Positions 54,338-64,000 of a DNA stretch of 64,000 nt are shown here, piece by piece (positions within the stretch are counted from its first letter, which is position 1; each line of letters begins with the position of its first letter). The stretch is from Dryomyza anilis (lineage: Eukaryota > Arthropoda > Insecta > Diptera > Dryomyzidae), in NCBI GenBank assembly GCA_951804985.1, contig OX638135.1, positions 13,109,735 through 13,173,734 of the forward strand, written 5' to 3'. Under the pieces are notes generated by a model. It was given only the letters and a program-made list of their open reading frames with translations. It did no database searches and was not told where the DNA came from. Made by a program: the position numbers and the translations under genes.

Positions 54338-55275
54338 AGATATAAAATATGTTTAATGAAAAAAGTTAATTTGTTTCTAATTAGGTGCACCGGTTTTTAT
54401 AGTTTGTGGGCTATAGTCATCGACTATAAAGTAAACCTTTGATTGACACTAATACAAAAGGTTGTAATTTAAAGTAAACATTTGGAAGTTAAAAAAATTA
54501 TATACAAATTTGTATGTCCTGATAAATTATTTTGTGTTATAGCGAGGGTATGTTTGTACTTCATGCGTTTCTAATTAGTTGCACGCAACGATATATATAG
54601 AGGGTGTTTGGTTTATCGATGTTAATAACTCGGGATGTTATTCTCTGATTCAAAAAAAAATTAAAATGGAAAATAAAAATATGTCCTATTTTGCTCCCAG
54701 ATTAAGATACAAGGTGTTTAGTTAATGCATATTACTTACATAGTCTATTCAAGAAAATTGTTTAAAATATTTCATCGGTTGATAAATTTCATCACTCATA
54801 TTTTATACAATTAAATTACCTTTCCAAAGGTATATTGCATCCTTGAATCCCATGATTTATACTTTTTTTAAATGTACGTAAATTTGAAATTCACAAAAAT
54901 AAAAATACAAATTTTTACATGGTCATTGATTTTTTCAAAATATCCTTATCGACGATCAGCACTATTTCATATAATTTAAAATGATAGACCAGTTCATTCC
55001 CATCTTTTTTTAACCAATACCAGTGATTTTAAACTGGTAAGTTATCATTAAGAATTAATTAAACACTGGCGGGTGTTGTGATTTGGAAGTTGAAAATAAA
55101 AACAACATAATCGAGAAATAATTTTAATCATTTATTAAAATTGTAATCATTATTATATTACTTCACAGAACATATTTTCTGATCATATTTCCAAACATTT
55201 TAATTTTTTAGATTCGAAGATGTGATATAACATTGGAAAGGTCCTAATTTAATTGTCTAAAATATGCGTGAACAT

Positions 55276-63151
<7,876 letters not shown>

Positions 63152-63241
63152 TATAATTATAATTATAATTATAATTATATTTATTTATATATAAATAAGG
63201 AATTTCATTGATCTGGCTTCTCTAGTTTTTCTATAATCGTT
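63152..63241 (+). repeat. TATAAT repeats then a short D fragment (copy 13)
   Basis: TATAAT units (63152-63178), TTTATATATAAATAAGG, then AATTTCATTGATCTGGCTTC and TCTAGTTTTTCTATAATCGT, a forward D segment around its TTTCATTGATCTAGCTCTTC block. The array again abuts D at its TATATAAG side. Confidence 0.6.
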
Positions 63242-63948
<707 letters not shown>

Positions 63949-64000
63949 TAATTAATTAAATATTAAAATAAAAAAATTAAAAAGTAAAAAATAAATAATT

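Larger units (their letters stand above)
50222..55275. mobile_element. Fold-back element Q (about 2.2 kb) split by an RTE insertion
   Basis: Removing the RTE (51462-54337) and one target duplication leaves about 2.17 kb. A left arm of about 820 bp (50222-51042) is the reverse complement of 51385-51461 plus 54348-55275, around a loop at 51043-51384. Matching segments include CTTTCCAATG...CGAATCCC, GCATATTACTTACATAGTCTA, AGTTGCACGCAACG and GACTACGTGCCATCTGTG with CACAGATGGCACGTAGTC. Each arm itself contains an inner inverted repeat (50225-50290 with 50510-50575). The right arm has about 140 bp extra near 54955-55095. Both outer ends abut TA arrays. No transposase is seen; the 70-codon frame in the loop (51033-51245) is unrecognised. 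Confidence 0.8.

Overview
The window is AT-rich eukaryotic DNA, most likely from a brachyceran (higher) fly. The grounds are the repeat content: Jockey-, RTE- and CR1/Jockey-type LINEs, Ty1/Copia and Ty3/gypsy LTR elements, a Helitron, hAT-, Transib- and PIF/Harbinger-like non-autonomous DNA elements, and a tRNA-derived SINE. A dispersed repeat with a GATCAGCAT core followed by GTCTGTCCG runs resembles, from memory, repeats in Drosophila intergenic DNA. I see no convincing host protein-coding gene, no functional tRNA or rRNA gene, and no operon. Nearly every recognisable coding segment belongs to a mobile element, and all but one are broken.

Layout. 1-3.1 kb: minus-strand Copia-like gag split by a 1.1-kb inverted-repeat element, with a tRNA-iMet-type primer site. 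3.1-4.5 kb: one copy of the dispersed repeat (here called D) inserted into another. 5.57-8.08 kb: a Helitron-like element holding three 282-bp tandem units and a 1.1-kb array of 15-bp repeats. 9.9-12.2 kb: a TAA-flanked shell containing an hAT-like element and a smaller MITE. 14.0-16.5 kb: a 2.4-kb fold-back element with Transib-like ends inserted in a D copy. 17.9, 35.9, 48.3 and 49.3 kb: four copies of one tRNA-derived SINE, two with perfect target duplications. 20.4-24.0 kb: a cluster of D copies. 24.6-28.8 kb: a decayed Jockey element. 29.8-35.5 kb: one old LINE opened by nested MITEs. 37.4-46.3 kb: a single D copy carrying an hAT MITE, a fold-back element and a 6.8-kb gypsy element that itself contains a LINE. 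50.2-55.3 kb: a second fold-back element split by an RTE LINE whose 937-codon frame is intact. 55.4-63.2 kb: an ATATTT hexamer array of about 7.7 kb with a 200-N gap. The end is plain AT-rich DNA.

How it fits together. The window is a layered record of insertion. D copies are the commonest substrate and have been entered by hAT, Transib-like, fold-back and D elements. In D copies at 46.0 and 50.06 kb, and less clearly at 63.2 kb, the short internal ATATAT stretch has become a long TA array. Target duplications that can be read by eye (8 bp hAT twice, 10 bp RTE, 14 and 15 bp SINE, 5 bp imperfect for the Transib-like element, TTAA for a small MITE) fix many boundaries to the base. All family names rest on motifs read by eye; no search was run.
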